Part shown: positions 7,830 through 15,961 of the stretch, piece after piece
How the letters are laid out: each line of letters opens with the position of its first letter
Position numbering within the stretch: position 1 is the stretch's first letter
NCBI GenBank assembly: GCA_003452915.1
Contig: DMMZ01000010.1
Coordinates: forward strand, 1 to 16,533
DNA: 16,533 nt
Reading direction: 5' to 3'
From: Clostridiales bacterium
Lineage (GTDB): Bacteria > Bacillota > Clostridia > Oscillospirales > CAG-382
Position numbers and translations under genes: made by a program
The notes under the pieces: model-generated
What the model was told of the DNA's origin: nothing
Database searches by the model: none
What the model saw: the letters and a program-made list of their open reading frames with translations, nothing else

Positions 7830-10800
7830 ATGTTAAGGCGCATTTACTCGTTAATAATTGCACTTTTAATAGTAATTCCGCTTTTTATTACATCAGCGGA
7901 AGCAATTGACTTCTCCCAAAATCCTTTTGAAATATATGATAAACAACGTGAAATTACCCTTAAAAATTCGGTCAGCGAAAAAACTGCACCAACAAATACT
8001 TTAACACAGATAAATACATATTCGTCAGGTGGTTTAGAAAACAAAGGAAAAGAATACTTAGTTAAATTTAAAGAAGAAATTTTACTATCAGATATTTATG
8101 ATATCGTAAAAAATTATAGTTTTAGCCTTATTGCAGACAGTGAGATAAGGCTTTTTTGGCTTATAATTAAAAATTATGATGAATTCATGGACGATTATGG
8201 ATTTACTGTAAAATACATAGAAGAGAATAAAAACAGAGAAGTAGCAGCAATAACAGATGATCCATATCTTTCGCAAGCCTGGGGATATGAGAGCATGGGT
8301 ATATATAAGGCGTGGAACTATACTTTCGGGAAAAACAGTGTGGTTGTTGCTGTTTTAGATACTGGTATAGAGAGAAATCATGAGGATTTTGAAGGTACAA
8401 AAATTCTCTCGGGCTATGATATGCTGACCAAGAAAACGGTTACTAACGACCTTGTAGGGCATGGTACAGCAGTAAGCGGATTGATTGCTGCAACCTCGAA
8501 CAACGGAAAAGGGTCTGCCGGAGTCAGCCCGGGTGTAACAATTATGCCGATAAAGGTATCTAACTCAAGGGAAATGGCAAACAAAGATATAATAGCCGGT
8601 ATTTATTTTGCAGTCGATGCAGGAGCAAAAGTTATAAATATGTCTTTGGGCGGATATGAAAGCTCAATAATTGAAGAAGACGCTATTAATTACGCTTTGA
8701 ATAAAGGCTGTATTCTGGTTGCTGCCGCCGGAAATATTACAACCTCAGGCTTAGATGGTTATAAATCCTACCCTGCATCCTACGAGGGTGTAATTAGTGT
8801 TGGTTCGACAGGGAAAAACGGTATTATCAGCAATACCTCGCAGCACAATGAAGCGCTTGATGTTGTTGCTCCCGGCGTTGATATTATCGTTATGAGTTAT
8901 AATAATGGTAAGAGCGATTATAAAAGTGATGGTGGAACTTCTTATTCCTGTGCATTTATATCGGGAATTGCTGCACTTGCCGCTTCTTATATTGACGATC
9001 TAAAAAAAATCGGTTCAAAAGAATTAATATCCTTGATAAAAAATACAGGAAAAAATTGGAACGAATATTACGGCTATGGAGTAATAGATGCAGAAAAAAT
9101 TCTTATGCTGGTTAATTATCCGATAGTATCCGGAGTATCAAACGGCGAGACTTATTTTGAGAGTGTTGTTATAAATTTCAATCGTGGTACTGCAAAGCTA
9201 GACGGAAGTGCTATTACTGACGGTGAGCTTGTTGTTGAAAACGGTCAGCACACCCTGGTTATTACCGATGTTAATGATTATACACGCACAATTATATTTA
9301 ATGTAGATAACAAACCGTTAACATATAGCTATGTTGAGTTAAGTGATTACGCATATTTTACTTTTGACAGGGGAACAGCTACGCTTGATGGTGCTCCTTA
9401 TGCCTCGGGGCAGCGGATTATTGCTTCAGGAGAATTCGTTTTTGAACTTTCGGGTAAATACAGCAACAGCGTCTCTAAGCGTATTACTTTGGATTTTGAG
9501 CTTCCTTATGTTGTCGGAGTTATCGACGGAGCAAGCTATGATACTTCTGTTTACATTCGCATTATTGGTTCAGGAAGTGCAAAGCTGGACGGAACAAGCT
9601 TTTCGGAAGAGACTGTTGTCGGATCAGACGGAACCCACACGCTTGTTGTTTCTAACAAGAGCGGTAGCAAAACAAAAACCTATACCTTTAAAATAGAGAA
9701 CGATGCAGTTAAGACCTATCAATCAGACCTTGAAAATGGCTTGGCTATAGTTGATCCGGAAAACAAATATATAATTCAATATGCGTCTGCTCTTAAAGGA
9801 ATCCGTGTTTACAATATTGACAATCCTGTATATTATAATCGTTTTGTCGGCATAGGTACGGTAAAAGGTTATGATTTTTATGGTTCTTATCTGCTTACAT
9901 ATCATGACAACAAAATAACCAAGCTTGTTCGCGACAAGCTTTTAAGCAGCCCTGTCGACAGTGTAATAGAAATGAACGAGAGTATGTCAGCTTGCGTACT
10001 CGTAGGTGACGAGGTTTATTTCGTAAGTGGGAGTATTCTTAAAAAATACAATCTTCTTACTCAGGAAAAAAGCACGATAACTGAACTCAGCATGACCGCT
10101 CATAAAGCATTTTTAAGTGATAGTGGCGACTTGTTATATTTATTCAATACTAACGATGAAGTAAAAAAGATGATAATTTACGACATACCAGCCGCTATAA
10201 TAGACGAAGCTACTATTCCCGTTACCGCAATTGGTAAAAAAATCGTTTATGACAGTAATATATTTGCGATTGGTAACTCCCTGATTGCAGAAGGCAGTCT
10301 GTATCAAATAAGTACAAACAATTCGGATATTCCTGTTTATCTATCCGACAACCTGCTTTTTACAAGTAAATATATTATAAATGTCGACACTAACGAGTAT
10401 TTAGCAGTTTTCCGTGAGGATGTCAGCGGAATTTATATTGGAAGCGATTATAAAACCTATATTTTTTATACCAGCGGGAGAATAGACGTTATTTCCAATA
10501 GTGTTAATCCTGCAACCAATTATTCACCTGCAAAATTCAGAGCTGCAGAAATAAATGATACTATTTCGGCAGGAAGCACCAAACAATCGGAATATAACAG
10601 CATTGGCAATATCTTTTCCGGACGAAGCATATCTGATTTTACAAAATACGGTAACTGGCTTTATATAATATGTAACAATATGCCGGTTTTGTATAAACTG
10701 GATGCCGACACTTTTATACAAGTCGATGAAATACCGCTTAGGTATCTGCCGAAAAAAGTAATTACAACAGACAATAATTTATATATCAGCTTTAAAAACT

Positions 10801-13331
10801 CAACTTATATATATTCCGCAAATGCCGACACAGGTGATTTTGGGGATTATACAAGTGTAGGTTTTGTTCCTTATAATCTTATTGTAACAAATAATAAGCT
10901 GGTCAGCGTCGTGGAAACAAAGGTTGTTATATATGACCTTTCCTTAAAGACATTTGCTAACACCGGTAAGTCTGCAAACGGTGTATATGCTGTAAATAAT
11001 ACTATATTCGCTTCAAGCGGAAGCAGTATATATATTTACGACCTTAATACATATGCTTCCAAGGGTAGTATTTCTACAGGCAGTGCGATAAGTTCATTTA
11101 TCATCAGTGGTGACTATTTGTTTAACGGGGGCAAGGCTTACAGTATTACAACTAAAAAGTTAATTTATAATATTGGCAGTTCAGTGCTTGCTCACAGAGG
11201 TAACACGGTGTTTTCGGCTTCGGGAGTGTTCGATATATATAACGGTAAATACATAAGCAGCTTTACCAGCCAGAGTCTTTATCATTATCTGGACGAAAGC
11301 TTTAATTATTATGCAGTTTTCGAGAATAAAATTACCCTTATAAGAAGTGCAAACGGAAGCGATTTAACTCTTTTACCCGAAATTAAGGGAATCGAGCAGG
11401 ATAAAACATATTTTGACGGTATAAACATAGAATATGCTTACGGGTTGGGTTATGTTGGGACAGAAAGAATAGAAAAAGGAAGTTATTTTACCGAAGGTGG
11501 TGAACAGTTCTTTATGCTTGTTCTCTCCTGTGGAATAACAATTCAGATTGAATTTTATGTCGTTCCTGCTTTTGAAGGTATTGAGATTTTGGGTGGAGAC
11601 AGACGAATGAATGTTAACGAGACAATAACATTACAAGCTAAATGTCTTCCCGATGGCACAACTCCCGTTGAGGTTATATTTGAGACAAAGGATATTGAAA
11701 TTATTAGTATCGACGCAAATGGTAATGTAACCGCTTTAAAGGAAGGTGTTGCGATTGTTAAGGCACAAACATTTACCGGTAATTTTTCGGATGAATGTAA
11801 AATAACAGTCAGCAAGACACTTATAAAATTCGACCCGTCCAAAACATACAAGGTTGACAGAAATAAACAGCTTGTTACCGATGTTTCGGCAGGAACAAAT
11901 GTTGACGAAATACTGGATGCACTTACAGTTGAAGGTGAGGTTGAAATACTTGACAAGAACGGTAATAAAACTGATGGTGTAATCGGAACAGGCATGACAA
12001 TTGTGCTTAAAAACGGTTACGGTGATGAGATCGATAAGCTTACCTTTTCCGTTTTGGGTGACATAAGCGGCGATGGATATATAAGTGCTGAGGATTTATA
12101 TTGTCTGATGGAGATTCTTGAAGGTGAAACTTACGAAAAAGCCTTCCTTCAAGCTGCTGATATAAACAAGAACGGCAAAGTAGCAAATGGAGATATGACA
12201 GAGCTTAAAGCCCAGCTGCTTTATTATGGTGAGAGTATAAAAATAAACGAAGTTCCACCTGTTTCTGCAGTAACTAATATTTTTGCACTTATTAATACCA
12301 AAATTTATCAGAATGAAAAGGTGATTGTAACCATACAGCTTGACGGAGCTTTGGGAACATACGCTGCCAGTGGTAAATTGAAATTTAATTCCGAGCTGAT
12401 GGAATATAATAAAACAACAAGTCAGTCCTGGGATTTTACAGTTTACGAAGGTGAAGGTTTTATTTCCTTTTTGTCATACAATATAAACAAAACAGGCAGT
12501 ACACGCAATGCAAAAACTATTCTTGTAATGGAATTCACTTTGAAAGAAGAAACGTTGGGCAAACAGGTAGTGTTTGATTTGTCTGACACTATTACCGTTT
12601 CTGATGTTGTCAGCAGAACATTGCCGGGGTCGCAGACTGTACGTACGGTTATGCAACGTGAGAACAATGATTTTAATCTTATCATCAACAATGCCGATAA
12701 ATTTACTTTTTCCAAGGATATATCAGAATATAATATTGCAGTAAAATCCGATGTTGCTGCTCTGGATATTGAAGTACAATATCCACAGGGTGCAACAGTC
12801 ATTATCAGCGACACAATTATTCCTGAAAGTGATTATCTGGAGGTCAGGGTTATATATACTGATCCCGACAATAATTATTATGTATATATTATCTGTGTAA
12901 CAAGAGAAAAAGAATATAATCCCGATACCAATTGTTATCTTGAAAGCCTTTTGGCAGACGGATACGATTTATCTCCTGCATTTGACAAAGATATAACAGA
13001 ATACACTCTTACAGTTCCATATGAAACGGAACAGTTATTACTTAGCTTTAAAGCGGAAAGTGAAAAAAGTCTGACTGAAGCAATTAATCCCATCTTAATA
13101 GTAGGTACAAACACAATAAAAGTCACCTGTGTTGCTGAAAACGGTGACATAAAAATTTACACAATAACGGTAACCAGAGAGAATAAAGTTCTCACAGAAT
13201 CAAGTGAACCGGAAATTTCCGAGGATAATCCAAGGTCAGTAGAACCGATGGTTTATATTGTAGGCATATCCGTTTTGGCTGTTATAGCAGGAATTTTGAT
13301 AATTATATTGCTAAAGAGAAGAAAAATTTAA
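7830..13331 (+). CDS. Large membrane-anchored subtilisin-like (S8) protease with dockerin and cohesin-like modules
   Basis: I take ATG 7830 as the start (1,833 residues): it follows GGAGG and opens directly on a signal peptide (1-25, ending SAEA). An in-frame GTG at 7713 with GAGGT before it would add 39 residues encoded by the hairpin cluster. Domain order: likely inhibitory propeptide (about 74-139); S8 catalytic domain with Asp177 (VLDTG), His211 (GHGT), oxyanion Asn302 (AAAGN) and Ser371 (GGTSYSCAF); three beta repeats (about 431-626) with motifs like GTAKLDG; a propeller-like region (about 627-1190); a diverged fourth repeat (about 1191-1246); a Big_2 Ig-like domain (about 1247-1328); a short beta module; a type I dockerin (about 1409-1465) with two calcium loops (Asp1411-Asp1422 and Asp1444-Asp1455); a cohesin-like domain (about 1479-1609); two cadherin-like beta-sandwich domains (about 1613-1694 and 1695-1786); and a membrane helix (about 1807-1828) ending KRRKI. 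It should act at the cell surface. Substrate is unknown. Confidence 0.88.
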   Translation: MLRRIYSLIIALLIVIPLFITSAEAIDFSQNPFEIYDKQREITLKNSVSEKTAPTNTLTQINTYSSGGLENKGKEYLVKFKEEILLSDIYDIVKNYSFSLIADSEIRLFWLIIKNYDEFMDDYGFTVKYIEENKNREVAAITDDPYLSQAWGYESMGIYKAWNYTFGKNSVVVAVLDTGIERNHEDFEGTKILSGYDMLTKKTVTNDLVGHGTAVSGLIAATSNNGKGSAGVSPGVTIMPIKVSNSREMANKDIIAGIYFAVDAGAKVINMSLGGYESSIIEEDAINYALNKGCILVAAAGNITTSGLDGYKSYPASYEGVISVGSTGKNGIISNTSQHNEALDVVAPGVDIIVMSYNNGKSDYKSDGGTSYSCAFISGIAALAASYIDDLKKIGSKELISLIKNTGKNWNEYYGYGVIDAEKILMLVNYPIVSGVSNGETYFESVVINFNRGTAKLDGSAITDGELVVENGQHTLVITDVNDYTRTIIFNVDNKPLTYSYVELSDYAYFTFDRGTATLDGAPYASGQRIIASGEFVFELSGKYSNSVSKRITLDFELPYVVGVIDGASYDTSVYIRIIGSGSAKLDGTSFSEETVVGSDGTHTLVVSNKSGSKTKTYTFKIENDAVKTYQSDLENGLAIVDPENKYIIQYASALKGIRVYNIDNPVYYNRFVGIGTVKGYDFYGSYLLTYHDNKITKLVRDKLLSSPVDSVIEMNESMSACVLVGDEVYFVSGSILKKYNLLTQEKSTITELSMTAHKAFLSDSGDLLYLFNTNDEVKKMIIYDIPAAIIDEATIPVTAIGKKIVYDSNIFAIGNSLIAEGSLYQISTNNSDIPVYLSDNLLFTSKYIINVDTNEYLAVFREDVSGIYIGSDYKTYIFYTSGRIDVISNSVNPATNYSPAKFRAAEINDTISAGSTKQSEYNSIGNIFSGRSISDFTKYGNWLYIICNNMPVLYKLDADTFIQVDEIPLRYLPKKVITTDNNLYISFKNSTYIYSANADTGDFGDYTSVGFVPYNLIVTNNKLVSVVETKVVIYDLSLKTFANTGKSANGVYAVNNTIFASSGSSIYIYDLNTYASKGSISTGSAISSFIISGDYLFNGGKAYSITTKKLIYNIGSSVLAHRGNTVFSASGVFDIYNGKYISSFTSQSLYHYLDESFNYYAVFENKITLIRSANGSDLTLLPEIKGIEQDKTYFDGINIEYAYGLGYVGTERIEKGSYFTEGGEQFFMLVLSCGITIQIEFYVVPAFEGIEILGGDRRMNVNETITLQAKCLPDGTTPVEVIFETKDIEIISIDANGNVTALKEGVAIVKAQTFTGNFSDECKITVSKTLIKFDPSKTYKVDRNKQLVTDVSAGTNVDEILDALTVEGEVEILDKNGNKTDGVIGTGMTIVLKNGYGDEIDKLTFSVLGDISGDGYISAEDLYCLMEILEGETYEKAFLQAADINKNGKVANGDMTELKAQLLYYGESIKINEVPPVSAVTNIFALINTKIYQNEKVIVTIQLDGALGTYAASGKLKFNSELMEYNKTTSQSWDFTVYEGEGFISFLSYNINKTGSTRNAKTILVMEFTLKEETLGKQVVFDLSDTITVSDVVSRTLPGSQTVRTVMQRENNDFNLIINNADKFTFSKDISEYNIAVKSDVAALDIEVQYPQGATVIISDTIIPESDYLEVRVIYTDPDNNYYVYIICVTREKEYNPDTNCYLESLLADGYDLSPAFDKDITEYTLTVPYETEQLLLSFKAESEKSLTEAINPILIVGTNTIKVTCVAENGDIKIYTITVTRENKVLTESSEPEISEDNPRSVEPMVYIVGISVLAVIAGILIIILLKRRKI

Positions 13332-13355
13332 GAATTAATTGCTTACATTAAAAAT

Positions 13356-13388
13356 AAACATCCCGATTTTTCTTCGGGATGTTTTATC
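13356..13388. terminator. Bidirectional rho-independent terminator between convergent genes
   Basis: ACATCCCGA (13358-13366) pairs perfectly with TCGGGATGT (13374-13382) around a seven-base T-rich loop. A T-rich tail follows on the plus strand, and AAAATAA before the stem gives a T-rich tail on the minus strand. It lies 24 bases after the protease stop codon and just beyond the stop codon of the converging small membrane gene, so it probably ends both transcripts. Confidence 0.88.
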
Positions 13389-13404
13389 TTTTACATATTA
13401 CAAA

Positions 13405-13704
13405 TTATTTACTAATAATTCTTTTAAGTGAAGCTAATATAAGGGCGTATACAATATACGTGATTGAATGTGTAACACCACTAAACATATAAGTAGATAT
13501 CACTTGAAATTCATAATTCATATTACCAACATAACTTAACGATAATATCAAATAATAAATAATAATTATAGGGCAGACAAAAAACAGTACTATTGAAGCT
13601 ATTGTTAAAAGTTTTTGCAGCAGTTCGGTTCGCTCGCCATAAATCCTGTCAATCAAGGTGATTTTACTTTCCTGTGGTTGTTGAGAAAAATCATAGTTGT
13701 CCAT
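13405..13704 (-). CDS. Small membrane protein of unknown function (99 residues)
   Basis: I do not recognise the family. The N-terminal 27 residues are polar and charged (MDNYDFSQQPQESK onward). Two or three hydrophobic stretches follow: about 30-56, rich in Ile, Phe and Tyr, and about 68-92. The end is basic (LKRIISK). The ATG at 13702-13704 has AAAGGAG eight bases before it, and its first 14 bases overlap the end of the upstream reading frame (stop at 13691), an arrangement typical of translational coupling. This supports both frames being real and belonging together. The base composition is visibly more AT-rich than the replication genes to the right. It ends just before the shared terminator. 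A function linked to the upstream multi-spanning membrane protein is likely, but no role can be stated. Confidence 0.7.
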   Translation of the reverse strand: MDNYDFSQQPQESKITLIDRIYGERTELLQKLLTIASIVLFFVCPIIIIYYLILSLSYVGNMNYEFQVISTYMFSGVTHSITYIVYALILASLKRIISK

Positions 13705-14023
13705 GTGCTGCTCCTTTATTATTTATTTTTAAATTATTATATCTTTGTATGACAATAGCGAAAATAATGTTAAAAGCCATATCTGTTAAGGCTGAAGCTA
13801 CACTAACAATATCTTTTGCAATTATTCCATTATATAAGTTAAATAAATTCATAGTACTGATTATAATAATGATTACTATAAATGATTTAAGACCACTGTT
13901 TGAGGTAATTCCTTTCAATGCAGCCGATTTAATCATTTTAATGACTTTTGATAATTTTCTAATATATAGGAATTCTATTCCGTAAATTATAAGTAGAAAA
14001 ATAGAAAATACAATTAATGCATA
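13691..14023 (-). pseudogene. C-terminal part of a split multi-spanning membrane protein (-1 frame relative to its N-terminal part)
   Basis: This minus-strand frame is open from the TGA at 14024-14026 to its stop at 13691, giving up to 110 residues. The first ATG is at 13936 but has no ribosome binding site, and the 29 codons before it read as good membrane-protein sequence (GIEFLYIRK follows a run of hydrophobic residues). No ATG, GTG or TTG occurs in those codons. They continue smoothly from the preceding frame (14014-14445) if the reader slips back one base near 14020. Two or three further hydrophobic segments follow, including about residues 43-55, and the end NNKGAAHGQL overlaps the start of the 99-residue gene. 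Possible explanations are a frameshift mutation, a sequence error, or a second cistron starting at a rare codon such as ATT at 14012-14014. The family is not recognised. Confidence 0.6.
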
Positions 14024-14445
14024 TCAGCATCATCTTTCAAAGATGGTATGTTAACAATTACATAAATCCTAAATAAATTCAAAAAGTAGGAAGGTAAAAT
14101 TAATATATAATAAAGAACGATCGTTTTTTGCAATAGTGAAAAACCTTTTTTTATTTTATCACTAATATTTTCATTTTGATTAGAACAGCTAAAATATAAG
14201 AAACCCAAACCGTAGCAAAGTGCAACACCTGATGTAAGTTTTATTATTCCAGTTATACATACTAAAAATATGTATATAATTGGAGAACCCAATTTCTCTG
14301 TAATAATTTTTGAATTAGTAAAAAAATCAACCGAGATATAAAAACAAAAAACATTTATAGCAATTGTAAGAAGGAATAAAACGAAAAATGCTTTAGATGA
14401 CAAGGTGTTTCTAACAAGTTGCCTTGTTTTTTCGGTTTTACTCAT
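14014..14445 (-). CDS. N-terminal part of a split multi-spanning membrane protein (143 residues), family unknown
   Basis: The ATG at 14443-14445 has AAAGGT about eleven bases upstream. Residues 1-18 are basic and soluble. Hydrophobic segments lie at about 19-36, 52-66, 71-84 and 108-122. The frame stops at TAA 14014-14016 after a short polar tail (SLKDDADMH). Directly at that stop, another minus-strand frame one base back carries on with strongly hydrophobic sequence, so the original protein was probably about 250 residues with six or seven membrane spans. It lies 55 bases downstream of rnhA on the same strand, with no terminator seen between them, so it may be read from the replication operon. 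I do not recognise the family and infer no function. As a separate gene it is plausible; as a complete protein it is doubtful. Confidence 0.6.
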   Translation of the reverse strand: MSKTEKTRQLVRNTLSSKAFFVLFLLTIAINVFCFYISVDFFTNSKIITEKLGSPIIYIFLVCITGIIKLTSGVALCYGLGFLYFSCSNQNENISDKIKKGFSLLQKTIVLYYILILPSYFLNLFRIYVIVNIPSLKDDADMH

Positions 14446-14500
14446 GTTTAAGCTATACCTTTCTACTATATTGTAAATTTTAACTTAATAGAAATAATAT

Positions 14501-14944
14501 TTATTTATTCCTTACTGCATCTGCTGCTGTAGTTGCAAGAATATCGCATCTTTCGTTATAACGGTGACCGTCGTGACCTTTAACCCAAACAAAGTTTACT
14601 TCATGCTTTTCAAGCTGGGGAATCAATCTTTCCCACAGGTCGATATTTAAAACAGGCTTGCCGTCACTTTTTTTCCAACCTTTTGCAATCCAGCTCTTCA
14701 ACCAGCCTTTTAAAATTGCATCAACAAGGTATTTTGAGTCACTGTAAAGAGTTACCTCACAGGGCAGCCTTAAGGCTTCCAGCCCGACAATTGCTGCGGT
14801 AAGCTCCATGCGGTTGTTGGTTGTGTTTAAAAAACCCTCCGAAAATTCCTTTTCGTTTCCCTCATATTCGAGAATAACTCCATATCCACCGGGACCCGGA
14901 TTTCCTCTGCATGCACCGTCTGTATATACGTTTACCTTCTTCAT
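14501..14944 (-). CDS. rnhA: Ribonuclease HI
   Basis: RNase HI cuts the RNA strand of RNA-DNA hybrids such as R-loops and replication primers. The 147-residue length is near that of the E. coli enzyme. The metal-binding active site is complete: Asp9 in YTDGACRGNPGPGGYG, Glu47 in NNRMEL, Asp69 in YSDSKYLV, and Asp134 in NERCDILA, with the helper His124 in VKGHDGH. The stretch WLKSWIAKGWKKSDGKPV at 81-98 is the basic protrusion that grips the hybrid, present here as in the type HI enzymes of E. coli. The ATG at 14942-14944 has AAGGT eight bases before it. The gene follows the loader gene after 19 bases and looks like the last replication member of a DnaD-loader-RNase HI operon. Confidence 0.97.
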   Translation of the reverse strand: MKKVNVYTDGACRGNPGPGGYGVILEYEGNEKEFSEGFLNTTNNRMELTAAIVGLEALRLPCEVTLYSDSKYLVDAILKGWLKSWIAKGWKKSDGKPVLNIDLWERLIPQLEKHEVNFVWVKGHDGHRYNERCDILATTAADAVRNK

Positions 14945-14963
14945 CTTAATTTACCTTTTATTA

Positions 14964-15935
14964 TTATTCAGGCTTTGTTTCGCTGATTTTGATTAAACGA
15001 ATATCCTCGCCTGAAAAACGCATTATTTTAAATTCGCCTAATAATCTGGAATAAATACGATCGCCATAGCTTTTTTTAATTTGCTGCGGAGTAAAATTCG
15101 TGCTGATTATAGTCGGCTTGGAATTTACTATCCGCCAGTTCAACAGTGAAGAAAAGACTGCAACGGTGTATTGTGTCATACATTCCGCTCCGAGATCGTC
15201 AATAATAAGCAGGGAGCAGCTCTCGTATTTTTTAATATTTTCACGATTGTCCTTACCAAACCGAACAGCTTCGTACCCGTCAAAAATGCTCTGTGCGCTA
15301 TCGTAAATAACAAGATAACCTTTTGACAAAACTTCCTTTGCAATAGCGGCAGAAAGATGAGTTTTGCCGAGTCCGGTTCCGCCAATCATTAAAATATTAT
15401 CTGATGATGGAGAAAAACGCTGAGAATATCTCTTGCAATCATTAAAAATCATCGTCATATTTTCTCTGGCGGTGAATTCACTGTTATTTTTGCTATTATA
15501 ATATTTTAAAGAAAAATTATTAAAATCCTTGTTATAAAGAGCTTTTCCAAGTCCCGAGCCTGTATATTGGTCGGTATTAAAGCTTTTTTTAACACATTCA
15601 CAAAAGTTAAGTTCTATGTATCCGCTGTCCGAACAAAGCTTGCAGCTAAATTTGGGACTATCATAATCTGCCGAATAACCGTTTTGCTCAAGAACGGACG
15701 CTCTTTTTAAAAGCAAGTTGTCATTTTCGTTTTTTACCGAAATTATTTTTTCGATAAGCTCTTCTTTTCCGTTTATTGCTGCGTCCATTATTTTAAGTGA
15801 AACAGCTCTTAAGGATGTATCAATTTCTGCAACAGCAGGGATCTCACGTCGTAATTGTTCGCTTCTGATGTCTGCCGCTTTTATTGCAGAAATACGGCTG
15901 TCAAGTTTCTTTTGCAAAATCTCGTTTATATCCAA
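14964..15935 (-). CDS. DnaC/DnaI-type AAA+ ATPase, replicative helicase loader
   Basis: The protein is an ATPase of the DnaC/DnaI/IstB group; beside a DnaD-domain gene and without transposase, a helicase-loading role is most likely. The start is TTG at 15933-15935, supported by AAAGGTAGGTG six bases before it. The 323 residues comprise a helical N-terminal part, a zinc-binding-like cysteine set (Cys98, Cys101, Cys112, Cys114) as in DnaI proteins, and the ATPase domain. Walker A is GGTGLGKT at 185-192, Walker B LLIIDDLGAE at 242-251, the sensor 1 region STN at 278-280, and the arginine-finger region GDRIYSRLLG at 291-300. It sits 26 bases after the DnaD-like gene and 19 bases before rnhA on the same strand. 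All expected ATPase residues are present. IstB is the main alternative but fits the zinc region and context less well. Confidence 0.9.
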   Translation of the reverse strand: MDINEILQKKLDSRISAIKAADIRSEQLRREIPAVAEIDTSLRAVSLKIMDAAINGKEELIEKIISVKNENDNLLLKRASVLEQNGYSADYDSPKFSCKLCSDSGYIELNFCECVKKSFNTDQYTGSGLGKALYNKDFNNFSLKYYNSKNNSEFTARENMTMIFNDCKRYSQRFSPSSDNILMIGGTGLGKTHLSAAIAKEVLSKGYLVIYDSAQSIFDGYEAVRFGKDNRENIKKYESCSLLIIDDLGAECMTQYTVAVFSSLLNWRIVNSKPTIISTNFTPQQIKKSYGDRIYSRLLGEFKIMRFSGEDIRLIKISETKPE

Positions 15936-15961
15936 AGCGAAACACCTACCTTTAAATATAT

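Noticed and set aside
9343..9696. 117-residue open frame inside the protease gene
   Set aside because: It lies in another frame of the repeat region, whose own frame shows clear repeated domains. Its composition looks like a shadow frame and no ribosome binding site stands out.
13674..13985. Plus-strand open frame of 103 residues opposite the membrane genes
   Set aside because: The minus-strand frames there have a good ribosome binding site, a coupled overlap and membrane-protein sequence, so the plus-strand frame is antisense to them.
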